Shown here: piece by piece, positions 1 through 5,481 of the stretch
Position numbering within the stretch: position 1 is the stretch's first letter
Layout: every line of letters begins with the position of its first letter
Source of the DNA: Lachnospiraceae bacterium
GTDB lineage: Bacteria; Bacillota; Clostridia; Lachnospirales; Lachnospiraceae
Direction: 5' to 3'
Assembly (NCBI GenBank): GCA_017412265.1
Contig: JAFPYK010000073.1
Span: 1-6,031, forward strand
Length of the DNA stretch: 6,031 nt
Notes under the pieces: generated by a model
The model's database searches: none
The model's input: the letters and a program-made list of their open reading frames with translations, nothing else
Told to the model about the DNA's origin: nothing
Translations under genes and position numbers: made by a program

Positions 1-43
1 CTCGTACCCTCCCCTCCGCGACTCCCAGACTCAGGGGATAGAC

Positions 44-111
44 TTTGCGGAACGCAAGGAAATAGCGTTCCGCAAACCTGCCTTGCGGCAGGCCGATTTT
101 CCTTCGGAAAA
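44..111. repeat. Three tandem hairpins
   Basis: Three perfect inverted repeats follow each other almost without spacing. The first has a 12-bp stem (TTTGCGGAACGC at 44-55 with its complement at 65-76) and a 9-nt loop. The second has a 6-bp stem (CCTGCC at 77-82, GGCAGG at 87-92) around TTGC. The third has a 6-bp stem (TTTTCC at 97-102, GGAAAA at 106-111) around TTC. None is followed by a clear T tract on either strand, so they do not look like ordinary terminators. The close packing suggests a structured RNA or a composite palindromic repeat. Confidence 0.7.
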
Positions 112-117
112 CCTGGT

Positions 118-179
118 CATAAGCACGTGAAACGCCGAATGCGTTTCACATGCTATGGCTAGGCGACTCCCGGACTAGC
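118..179. repeat. Two further hairpins, one long
   Basis: A 9-bp stem (GTGAAACGC at 127-135 with 141-149, loop CGAAT) extends past one C/A mismatch by AGCA/TGCT (122-125 with 151-154), and past a bulged A by three more pairs (118-120 with 155-157). The next hairpin starts immediately: GCTAG (158-162) pairs with CTAGC (175-179) around a 12-nt loop. Part of this hairpin, GCGACTCCCGGACT at 163-176, recurs with one mismatch at 18-31, so the array seems built from repeated units. Confidence 0.65.
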
Positions 180-183
180 ACGA

Positions 184-265
184 CGAGAATGCCGCGAAAG
201 ATTGCCGGAGACAACCTCCAAGGCGGCGCACAAAATGTTCTCGGGGCCGTTACCGAGTGCCGGCC
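184..265. repeat. Structured repeat unit, copy A
   Basis: CGAGAA (184-189) pairs with TTCTCG (238-243), and inside it GCCGC (191-195) pairs with GCGGC (223-227). Beyond it lies a hairpin with a GGCCG/CGGCC stem (245-249 with 261-265) and the loop TTACCGAGTGC. The segment from about 221 to 263 resembles 659-700 in the same orientation. There the corresponding hairpin has the loop TTGCCGAGTGC and an ACCG/CGGT stem. The loop is kept while the stem changes in a paired way, which is what a conserved RNA or DNA hairpin would show. Confidence 0.5.
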
Positions 266-270
266 AACGC

Positions 271-372
271 ATCTGTCATCGATCGGATGATGCGATGACA
301 GATACCGGGAGAAGGAGCAAAGCTGCACCTTCTCCCCTAATGGCAGATGCAAAAGCGCCTTCGCACTTTTGC
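271..372. repeat. Three more consecutive hairpins
   Basis: ATCTGTCATCG (271-281) pairs perfectly over 11 bp with 293-303 around an 11-nt loop. GGGAGAAGG (307-315) pairs over 9 bp with CCTTCTCCC (328-336) around 12 nt. GCAAAAG (349-355) pairs with CTTTTGC (366-372), with a short inner GC/GC pairing around CTTC. There is no T tract after any of them in either direction. They sit between the two repeated segments at 221-263 and 566-591. Confidence 0.6.
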
Positions 373-443
373 GTCGCCACGTCGCGCAAGCGCTCCTCCA
401 CAACGAATTAGCGCAGCGAGCGAGATAGCTCCGAAGCCAACAA

Positions 444-552
444 AGAAGTCCGGCAAAAAGCAAAATAAAACGTTTGCGCGGTAGAGCTCTGCTCTAAACC
501 ACGCAAACGATTTATTTTTGATCCGCAGCATAGGCTGCGGAGCCGGACTTCT
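444..552. repeat. Branched 109-nt palindrome (three-way junction)
   Basis: An outer 11-bp stem (AGAAGTCCGGC at 444-454 with 542-552) encloses two separate arms. Arm 1 pairs AAAATAAA (462-469) with TTTATTTT (511-518), CGTTTGCG (471-478) with CGCAAACG (502-509), GGT (480-482) with ACC (498-500) and AGAG (483-486) with CTCT (492-495). Arm 2 is CCGCAGC (523-529) with GCTGCGG (534-540) around ATAG. A closed junction with two well-paired arms is much more than chance inverted repetition. It could be a folded RNA or a cruciform-forming mobile palindrome. No T tract follows it, so it is not a simple terminator. Confidence 0.7.
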
Positions 553-565
553 CAAACTACACCCC

Positions 566-591
566 GCTGCGTCACTCGGCCGCTTACGTGC
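566..591. repeat. Repeat segment similar to 786-811
   Basis: This 26-bp segment matches 786-811 in the same orientation at 20 positions, including GCTGCGTC and CCGCTTACG. In the downstream element (661-871) the related copy is part of the right arm of a long inverted repeat. This suggests that the region around 221-591 is a diverged, larger relative of the 661-871 element. A six-T run at 593-598 follows, but I see no strong hairpin directly before it. Confidence 0.45.
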
Positions 592-660
592 TGTTTTTTC
601 CTTCGATTCCTCCATCATTCAACGGCCCGTCTTTCGACACCTTCCGTCTGCGACCCGAAA

Positions 661-871
661 GCGGTGAGGCGATGTTTTCAGGACCGTTGCCGAGTGCCGG
701 TGCTTAGCGGGTGCGGGACGCAGTCGATACACAAAGAAGGCCTGATGCACTGCATCGCAGTCCATCAGGCCTTACAATCACTTAAGCTGCGTCCCAAAGC
801 CGCTTACGCACCGCTGCATCGAGGCACTCGAGCCGAAAGGCGCGTCCTGAAAACACCCTTCGCCTCACCGC
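661..871. repeat. Long imperfect inverted repeat reaching into the neighbouring gene
   Basis: The left arm pairs with the right arm in five blocks, in order from outside: 661-672 with 860-871 (12 bp), 673-684 with 844-855 (12 bp), 691-698 with 823-830 (8 bp), 706-710 with 800-804 (5 bp) and 715-723 with 787-795 (9 bp). The two outer blocks are continuous except for a 4-nt bulge (856-859). At the centre is the 737-773 hairpin. The stop codon of the neighbouring minus-strand gene (865-867) lies inside the outer stem, so this element makes up that gene's last codons and its 3' untranslated region. It may be an inserted MITE-like element or a stabilising 3' RNA structure. I saw no target-site duplication. 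Confidence 0.65.
731..773 (-). terminator. Probable terminator of the riboswitch-controlled gene
   Basis: An 11-bp stem (AAGGCCTGATG at 737-747 with 763-773) continues after a C/C mismatch with ACTGC/GCAGT (749-753 with 757-761) around a 3-nt loop. Read on the minus strand it ends in TT and is followed by CTTTGTG, a weak T-rich tail. The other direction continues with ACAATCAC, so the minus strand is favoured. It lies about 90 nt after the stop of the 865-1812 gene and forms the tip of the larger 661-871 inverted repeat. Confidence 0.45.
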
Positions 872-1812
872 AGTCTCCTCTCCGGCCGCAGCGCCTCGGA
901 CAGCACATAGTCCCTCTTCAGCTCCCGGATCTTCTTCACGTCCCCCTTAAGCCCCTTGCGATCCTCCTTCGAGAACCACATCATCCTCGACATCGCGATC
1001 GCAAACGCTATCAGGAGGCCCCGAGGAAACTCATGAGCAAAAACCAGGCTTCCGATCATCCCCGTGAACAGTGCCAGACCGCCCGTGGTAAGTGCGCGCC
1101 CGACGATCCTTCCGCGAAGACTGCGCATGCGGCTCGCCTTCTTCTCACGGTACTCCTCGGCGTCCAGATACTTCTCCTCCGCCAGAGGGATCCGGCTGCG
1201 GATCATATCCATCGCCTCCTTGCAGGCCTCAAACGCGATCTGGGCGGGGCGGCGGCGGAAGGTCATCCAGGGATTTAACCCCAGCAGCCCTTCCTCCACA
1301 TTCAGCAGATGATACACAAGAATCGAGAAGCAGCCCGCGCGGTCGTCGCCCTTCTGCGCCTCCGCGAGCAATTTGCACAGTCCGACGAAATCGTTGTTCA
1401 GATACATTTTCTCGCGGAATTCGCGGAACTGCCCGTTGAGGAAGATCTCCTCGCCGGTGGCCTCCGACGTCACGCCGGTGATCTCCAGATACGTGTTGAA
1501 GATGCGCGCACGCTCTTCCTGCGTCAGCTCCGAAGCATACAGGCTGCGGGCGATGCTCTCGCAGAGCACATTCTGGGTCAGTCTGCGCACCTTTTCGATC
1601 TTCGCGGCGCTGCAGCCCTCCAGGCTCTCCTCCAGGGTCCTCATCATCCAGGCAAAGGAAGCGGCCGCCCGCTCCTGCGCCTGCTCACAGTACAGACCCT
1701 TCTCCTGCCAGCCGTTCCTCCGGACATTTTCCTTCAGGAGCATGCCGGCAGCGAACAGATCCATCTCTGCGAAATGGAACCATTTGTAATTTGTTCTTAC
1801 ATTCACTTCCAT
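865..1812 (-). CDS. Uncharacterised membrane-anchored protein under a Mn2+-type riboswitch
   Basis: I do not recognise this 315-residue protein. The ATG at 1812 is chosen because AAAGGA sits 6 nt upstream; longer frames to 1959 would run through the riboswitch and terminator and are rejected. Residues 10-60 (KWFHFAEMDL, then LYCEQAQERAAASF) recall the start of HEPN-domain proteins, with a DL-x-A-x-x-LL-like helix and a Q-A-x-E-x-A-x-x helix, but no R-x4-6-H nuclease motif is visible. The middle (about 65-225) is charged and probably helical. Two hydrophobic segments (about 240-259 and 264-280) are joined by a short loop, and a basic C-terminal tail follows; no signal peptide is apparent. A membrane hairpin with a large cytoplasmic N-terminal domain is inferred. 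The upstream Mn2+ riboswitch implies a role under high manganese, but the protein does not look like MntP, TerC, UPF0016 or a P-type ATPase. Confidence 0.8.
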   Translation of the reverse strand: MEVNVRTNYKWFHFAEMDLFAAGMLLKENVRRNGWQEKGLYCEQAQERAAASFAWMMRTLEESLEGCSAAKIEKVRRLTQNVLCESIARSLYASELTQEERARIFNTYLEITGVTSEATGEEIFLNGQFREFREKMYLNNDFVGLCKLLAEAQKGDDRAGCFSILVYHLLNVEEGLLGLNPWMTFRRRPAQIAFEACKEAMDMIRSRIPLAEEKYLDAEEYREKKASRMRSLRGRIVGRALTTGGLALFTGMIGSLVFAHEFPRGLLIAFAIAMSRMMWFSKEDRKGLKGDVKKIRELKRDYVLSEALRPERRLR

Positions 1813-1818
1813 GGTTGT

Positions 1819-1844
1819 TCCTTTCCGGAGTCCGTCCGGACTCC
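1819..1844 (-). promoter_or_regulatory. Ribosome binding site with adjacent hairpin
   Basis: AAAGGA (1819-1824) lies 6 nt before the ATG at 1812 and fixes the start. Just upstream is a perfect 7-bp inverted repeat (GGAGTCC/GGACTCC, 1827-1833 with 1838-1844) with a 4-nt loop. It ends three bases before the ribosome binding site and could affect its access. This is an extra element after the transcriptional switch; its role is inferred. Confidence 0.5.
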
Positions 1845-1858
1845 ACATGCTCCGCGGT

Positions 1859-1906
1859 AAAAGAAAAAGACCTTTACCGCAAACAATTGTCTGCGATAAA
1901 AGTCTT
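1859..1906 (-). terminator. Riboswitch expression-platform terminator
   Basis: On the minus strand, bases 1906-1889 pair with 1884-1867 over 18 consecutive base pairs (three G-U wobbles) around the loop AATT. TTTCTTTT (1866-1859) follows directly. The 5' arm contains the 3' half of the aptamer's closing stem (1902-1894), so terminator and aptamer exclude each other. Metal-bound aptamer should prevent the terminator, making this an ON switch, as established for transcriptional yybP-ykoY members. A third hairpin, GCGGTAAA/TTTACCGC (1873-1880 with 1854-1861), uses part of the terminator's 3' arm and could form when the terminator does not. Confidence 0.85.
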
Positions 1907-1986
1907 GCTGTTTCACTTGATACGGGAGCTCCCGCTCCGGCTGACGGTTTCAAGAACACTGCGGTGTCCGCTACTCCCTTTTATCG
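1894..1986 (-). promoter_or_regulatory. yybP-ykoY manganese riboswitch aptamer
   Basis: The closing stem P1 is 9 perfect pairs (CGATAAAAG at 1986-1978 with CTTTTATCG at 1902-1894). Inside it are the family's signature strands: GGAGTAGC just after P1 (1977-1970), CCGTCA (1947-1942) in the second metal-binding loop and AGCAAGA just before the P1 3' arm (1909-1903). Between them, GCGG/CCGC forms a short hairpin, CTTGA/TCAAG closes the second arm and CGGG/CCCG caps it. The family (Rfam RF00080) senses Mn2+ where L1 and L3 dock. It usually precedes manganese exporters such as MntP, TerC-like proteins or cation ATPases; here it precedes an unknown gene. Identified by eye from motif and structure. 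Confidence 0.9.
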
Positions 1987-1996
1987 TTAGCAATAC

Positions 1997-2023
1997 ATTA
2001 TCATGCCCCGAATCGCGCGTCAA
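1997..2023 (-). promoter_or_regulatory. Probable promoter of the riboswitch transcript
   Basis: On the minus strand TTGACG (2023-2018) is a good -35 and GATAAT (2002-1997) a good -10, each with one mismatch to consensus. The spacer is 15 bp, shorter than ideal. A TG precedes the shifted reading TAATGT (2000-1995), which would give a 17-bp spacer and an extended -10. Either way transcription would start near 1988-1990, immediately before the first base of the aptamer's P1 stem, which supports the call. Confidence 0.6.
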
Positions 2024-2066
2024 TAGCTCGATTCTAAAGGATTTATGAAATCGTATGCGCCCGATT

Positions 2067-2082
2067 CCGGGAGCCCTCCCGG
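2067..2082 (-). terminator. Possible weak terminator after threonine aldolase
   Basis: CCGGGA (2067-2072) pairs with TCCCGG (2077-2082) around GCCC, starting 3 nt after the threonine aldolase stop codon. The minus strand continues AATCGGGCGC with no T tract, so intrinsic termination would be inefficient. It may instead stabilise the 3' end or be incidental. Confidence 0.3.
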
Positions 2083-2085
2083 GCC

Positions 2086-3120
2086 TTACAGACGTGCCAG
2101 AATCCCCCGCAGGCTCGCCAGATCTTCCCCGGTCGTGGACCAGCTCGTCGCGAGCCGCACAACCGTGTGGTCCGCGTCATACGCCTCCCAGAAGCTCACG
2201 GCCACCTCCTGCGAGAGCTTCTTCAGCTGCTCATTTGTGAGGATCACAAACTGCTGGTTGGTCGGAGACTCCAGGAAGAAGGGCAGCCCGGACTCGCGGA
2301 TGATCTCTTTGAGCTCCTCCGCGGCGCGGATCGCGTACCGCGAGATCTCCAGATACAGACCGTCCGTGAAGAGCGCATCAAACTGCACGCCCAGCAGGCG
2401 CCCCTTCGCGAGCAGGGCCCCGCGCTTCTTGATCGACGTCAGGAAATGCGCCGGCCTCTTCGCCCCGGGATAGACCACAGCCTCCCCGCAGAGCGCGCCG
2501 ACCTTCGTGCCCCCGATGTAAAATACATCGGTCAGCGCCGCGATATCCCTGAGGTCCAGATCGGTCTGCAGGCTCGCGAGCCCGTAGCCAAGTCTGGCCC
2601 CGTCAAGGAAGAGCGGAATGTCGTATGCCCGGCACACCTCCGAGAGCGCGGTCAGCTCTGCCTTCGTATAGAGCGTCCCGTACTCGGTCGGATGCGAGAT
2701 ATAAACCATCCCCGGGAAGACCATGTGCTCGTGGTTGTCGTCCGCGTAGAAGCCCTCGAGATAATCCCGAAGCACCTCGGCCGGGATCTTGCCCTGCGTC
2801 TCCGGCACCTCCAGCACCTTGTGCCCGTTATACTCCACGGCTCCGGCCTCATGCACACTGATGTGCCCGGTCTTCGCGGCCACCACACCTTCCCAGTCGC
2901 GCAGCAGTGTTGTGATCACGATCTCATTGGTCTGCGTGCCGCCCACCAGGAACTCCACCTGCGCGTCCGGACATCCGCACGCCTGCCGGATCTTCTCCTT
3001 CGCAGCCTCACAGTAGCGGTCACTTCCGTACCCCGGCAGTGCCTCCAGGTTCGTCTCACAGAGCCTCGCAAGCACCTTCGGGTGCGCCCCGCAGATATAA
3101 TCGCTCTCAAATGATATCAT
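2086..3120 (-). CDS. ltaE: Low-specificity L-threonine aldolase (PLP-dependent)
   Basis: A 344-residue cytoplasmic enzyme of the threonine aldolase/beta-eliminating lyase family (PF01212, fold type I). Members cleave L-threonine or L-allo-threonine to glycine and acetaldehyde. Visible marks are YGSD (31-34), the cofactor-phosphate loop GGTQTN (60-65), His90 in HISVHEAGA for ring stacking, LDGARLGYG (172-180) with Asp173 contacting the pyridine nitrogen, and GGTK (203-206) whose Lys206 should form the Schiff base. Length and motif order fit a complete, functional protein. AGGAG lies 9 nt before the ATG. The gene begins 42 nt after a strong terminator and no clear promoter is seen between, so it may depend on readthrough from the operon upstream. 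Exact substrate preference, or a role as another aldolase of beta-hydroxy amino acids, cannot be read from the sequence. Confidence 0.9.
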   Translation of the reverse strand: MISFESDYICGAHPKVLARLCETNLEALPGYGSDRYCEAAKEKIRQACGCPDAQVEFLVGGTQTNEIVITTLLRDWEGVVAAKTGHISVHEAGAVEYNGHKVLEVPETQGKIPAEVLRDYLEGFYADDNHEHMVFPGMVYISHPTEYGTLYTKAELTALSEVCRAYDIPLFLDGARLGYGLASLQTDLDLRDIAALTDVFYIGGTKVGALCGEAVVYPGAKRPAHFLTSIKKRGALLAKGRLLGVQFDALFTDGLYLEISRYAIRAAEELKEIIRESGLPFFLESPTNQQFVILTNEQLKKLSQEVAVSFWEAYDADHTVVRLATSWSTTGEDLASLRGILARL

Positions 3121-3143
3121 AGCCCCAATCTCCTTTTCTCCCC

Positions 3144-3158
3144 GGGAGCCCGGCTCCC
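3144..3158 (-). repeat. Short hairpin in the threonine aldolase leader
   Basis: GGGAGC (3144-3149) pairs with GCTCCC (3153-3158) around CCG. It lies between the terminator at 3163-3187 and the AGGAG ribosome binding site at 3130-3134. Two hairpins in a row in front of the gene could form a leader control region, but no ligand motif or leader peptide is recognisable. Confidence 0.4.
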
Positions 3159-3162
3159 CTGT

Positions 3163-3187
3163 AAAAAGGGCGGCCGCAGGGCCGCCC
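3163..3187 (-). terminator. Intrinsic terminator of the reductase-DUF362 operon
   Basis: A perfect 8-bp GC stem (GGGCGGCC/GGCCGCCC, 3168-3175 with 3180-3187) with a 4-nt loop is followed on the minus strand by five T residues (3167-3163). It lies 25 nt after the DUF362 stop codon. It is a textbook intrinsic terminator, yet the next gene on the same strand begins only 42 nt later. Confidence 0.9.
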
Positions 3188-3212
3188 CCAGATCATTTCA
3201 TATATAACCGCC

Positions 3213-4211
3213 TTATTCGCCGGGTCTTCTCACATACGTGAAAGGCACCACGTGCGCCACGCCGGCCTTCGCGTCGATCTCCGCCCCGTCATTGTCCAGA
3301 TCAATCAGGACATAGCGGTCATTGCCCATGCCCATCTCCTTCATGTAGGAGAGCTGGCGCAGGCCGTGGCGGGTCTCGATTCTCTCGACCAGGTCATGAT
3401 GGTCCTCTTCCTTCATCGCGTACACCAGATCCACGCTGGCCTGATCCGCCGCAAGGATATCCAGCGAGGCCACGATGCCCACGTTCGGCGTCACGACCGG
3501 AGCCGCTGCCACGCCTTCGCAGTCGCAGGAAACCGACATGTTGCGCATCACGTTCACATAGCAGATATTCTCGCCGAAGAAGTCGATCGTCGCCTTGGTG
3601 GACTCCGTGATTCTCTCCATCAGCTCATCCATCGCGATGGACCACATGTCATCGGATCCCTCCACCGTGTGGATCCATTTCTTGCCGATCCGCCCGTCCG
3701 CACAGCCGATACCGATGTTCTTGTTCGAGCCGCCGAAGCCGCCCATGACATGGCCCTTGAAATGCGTCAGCACCACCAGCGAATCATAACCGGTCATGTG
3801 AGAGCCGTGAGACATCTCCTTCATCCATTTGCCGCCCTTGATCGGGAGCAGCACGGTCCCTTCCTCATCCATGATATCCACCGGGCAGAAGTTCCAGCCG
3901 TTCGTCTCCAGCGTCTTTCTGTGGTCCTCGGTGTAGTACCGCCCGCCGTCATAATACGTGTTCGTCTCGACGATCGCGGCGTCCTTCAGCTCCGGCTCGG
4001 AAGCCAGCAGCTCCTTCACCCAGGGTCTCGGGATGATGTTCGGTCCCTTCGGCTCGCCGGTGTGGAGCTTGACGCCCACCTTGCCGGTGATCTTGCCGTT
4101 GACCTTCTCATAGACCTTCTTCAGGCCTTCCGGGGACAGATCTCTGGTGAAATACACCACCGAGACATCCCCTGTGCGTTCCTCCATCGGAACATACATG
4201 CTTTTTTCCAT
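3213..4211 (-). CDS. DUF362 domain-containing protein
   Basis: A 332-residue protein that matches the DUF362 family (PF04015), whose biochemical function is not established; some members carry ferredoxin domains and are linked to iron-sulfur or redox metabolism. Seen here: VGVKLHTGE (45-53), a glycine-rich HFKGHVMGGFGGSNKNIG block (150-167) ending in Cys170, a CDC motif (229-231) and the DILAADQASVDL segment (251-262), all typical of the family. There is no CxxCxxC ferredoxin domain, no signal peptide and no membrane segment, so it is probably cytoplasmic. GGAGG lies 6 nt before the ATG at 4211; a GTG one codon upstream (4214) would leave only 3 nt and is less likely. It follows the aldo/keto reductase by 66 nt on the same strand, with no terminator between, so both are probably one operon. 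Confidence 0.85.
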   Translation of the reverse strand: MEKSMYVPMEERTGDVSVVYFTRDLSPEGLKKVYEKVNGKITGKVGVKLHTGEPKGPNIIPRPWVKELLASEPELKDAAIVETNTYYDGGRYYTEDHRKTLETNGWNFCPVDIMDEEGTVLLPIKGGKWMKEMSHGSHMTGYDSLVVLTHFKGHVMGGFGGSNKNIGIGCADGRIGKKWIHTVEGSDDMWSIAMDELMERITESTKATIDFFGENICYVNVMRNMSVSCDCEGVAAAPVVTPNVGIVASLDILAADQASVDLVYAMKEEDHHDLVERIETRHGLRQLSYMKEMGMGNDRYVLIDLDNDGAEIDAKAGVAHVVPFTYVRRPGE

Positions 4212-4277
4212 CACAAACCTCCATGAAATGAATCTATCAACTAATACTTCCGTTGCTCATTGATATGTGACGCGCTC

Positions 4278-5390
4278 TCAGAACTTGTCCAGGAACGCGC
4301 CCGCCTCCTCCAGGTAATCCCGGATCGGCAGCCCCTGCGGGCACCTGCTCTCGCACATCCCGCACCTCACACAGTCCGTCGGCCGCCCGTACATCTGCAC
4401 CAGGTTCTTATAATAGTTGGTCACGTCCGCCCGGTTCCGGCTGTTGAAGCGCATCATCGTGTTATAAACCGCGAAATAATCCGGGATGCAGATATTCATC
4501 GGACAGTCATCCACGCAGTAGCGGCAACCCGTGCAGGGCACCTTCACGTTGCTCCGGATGATGTCACCGCACTCCAGAAGGACCTTCTGCTCCTCCTCGG
4601 TCAGCGGCACGAAATCATCCATGTAAGAGAGGTTGTCCTCCACCTGCGCCAGCGTCGTCATGCCCGAGAGCACGCAGACCACATTCTCCTGCGAGGCCGC
4701 GAAGCGGATCGCCCAGCTCGCCGGGCTCATCTTCGGGTCCATCGCCCGCATCTTCGCCTCGACCTCCGGCGGCACCTCTGCGAGCGTGCCACCCTTCACC
4801 GGCTCCATCACGATGATCGGCTTGCCGTGCTTCACGATCACGTCGTGGCACCCCTTCGCCTGCACCATCTTATCCAGCCAGTCCAGGTAATTGAGCTGGA
4901 TCTGCACGAACTCCACCTCCGGATGCTCCGTGAGCACCTGATCCAGCAGCTCCGGCGTCCCGTGATAAGACATGCCGATGTGCTTCGCCAGCCCGCGCTC
5001 CTTCACACCCTTCAGGTGCTCGAACGCATTGCTCTTCTTCGCCCGGATGTAATTCGGCCCACCGATCGCGTGCAGCCAGTAATAGTCGAAGAAGTCCACC
5101 CCGCATTTCTTCAGGGAATCCTGGAAGATCGGCTCCAGCTGGTCCTCGCTCTCGATGTTCATCATCGGCATCTTGTCCGTGATCGTGTACGCATCCCTCG
5201 GATACCGCTTCGCGACCGCCTCACGGAAGATCAGCTCGTTCGTCCCTTCGTTGTAAATGTACGCCGTGTCAAAATAATTGACCCCGTGCGACATCGCCAG
5301 GTCGATCAGCGGAATCGACGCCTCCAGATCAATCGTCTTGCCGTCCGCCTTCTTTGGAAGGCGCAGCAGTCCAAACCCCAATTTCTTCAT
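4278..5390 (-). CDS. Aldo/keto reductase with C-terminal 2x[4Fe-4S] domain
   Basis: A 370-residue cytoplasmic oxidoreductase. Residues 1 to about 265 form the aldo/keto reductase barrel (PF00248) with the full catalytic tetrad: Asp41 and Tyr46 in DTAYIY, Lys73 in TDK and His107 in WLH. The C-terminal part holds two ferredoxin-type motifs, CTGCRYCVDDCP (Cys286, 289, 292, 296) and CVRCGMCESRCP (Cys340, 343, 346, 350), each CxxCxxCxxxCP and so able to bind a 4Fe-4S cluster. Such fusions are common in anaerobic Clostridia. They presumably pass electrons between the clusters and a carbonyl or nicotinamide site, but their substrates are mostly unknown. AGGA lies 8 nt before the ATG. It is the first gene of the likely operon with DUF362, behind a strong promoter. 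All key residues are present, so it should be active. Confidence 0.92.
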   Translation of the reverse strand: MKKLGFGLLRLPKKADGKTIDLEASIPLIDLAMSHGVNYFDTAYIYNEGTNELIFREAVAKRYPRDAYTITDKMPMMNIESEDQLEPIFQDSLKKCGVDFFDYYWLHAIGGPNYIRAKKSNAFEHLKGVKERGLAKHIGMSYHGTPELLDQVLTEHPEVEFVQIQLNYLDWLDKMVQAKGCHDVIVKHGKPIIVMEPVKGGTLAEVPPEVEAKMRAMDPKMSPASWAIRFAASQENVVCVLSGMTTLAQVEDNLSYMDDFVPLTEEEQKVLLECGDIIRSNVKVPCTGCRYCVDDCPMNICIPDYFAVYNTMMRFNSRNRADVTNYYKNLVQMYGRPTDCVRCGMCESRCPQGLPIRDYLEEAGAFLDKF

Positions 5391-5481
5391 AGCTGCCGTC
5401 CTTTCATCCTCGCCGCGAAACCGGCGCTCTCCACAAACCCGCGCAGCCGTCCCCGCGAGCCGCGGATATCACTGCATTCAC

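Larger units (their letters stand above)
1..864. other. Gene-free, palindrome-rich region
   Basis: I see no credible protein-coding gene here. The short open frames on both strands run through inverted repeats, lack good ribosome binding sites and resemble no family I know. The stretch holds at least ten hairpins with stems of 5 to 16 bp, several of them in tandem, plus two longer-range inverted repeats (444-552 and 661-871). Some segments are repeated: about 40 bp at 221-263 resembles 659-700, 26 bp at 566-591 resembles 786-811, and 14 bp at 18-31 resembles 163-176. This fits either a cluster of intergenic palindromic or MITE-like elements or one large structured RNA. I cannot match it to a named family, and the strand is undecided. 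Confidence 0.6.

Noticed and set aside
593..598. T6 run as a plus-strand terminator
   Set aside because: No strong hairpin ends directly before it; only weak short pairings were found.
146..618. Short overlapping open frames on both strands in the left region
   Set aside because: They cross several perfect palindromes, have no convincing ribosome binding sites and show no recognisable protein family.
1..864. CRISPR array
   Set aside because: Repeats are few, unequal in length and spacing, and many are hairpins with different sequences; there is no regular repeat-spacer pattern.
664..1278. 204-codon plus-strand open frame
   Set aside because: It lies mostly antisense to the riboswitch-controlled gene, and its start sits in the long inverted repeat.
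1813..1959. N-terminal extension of the 865-1812 protein to an ATG at 1959
   Set aside because: It would translate the riboswitch and terminator, and a well-placed ribosome binding site supports the ATG at 1812.
4212..4214. GTG start for the DUF362 gene
   Set aside because: It leaves only 3 nt to the GGAGG site, whereas the next codon ATG has a normal 6-nt spacing.
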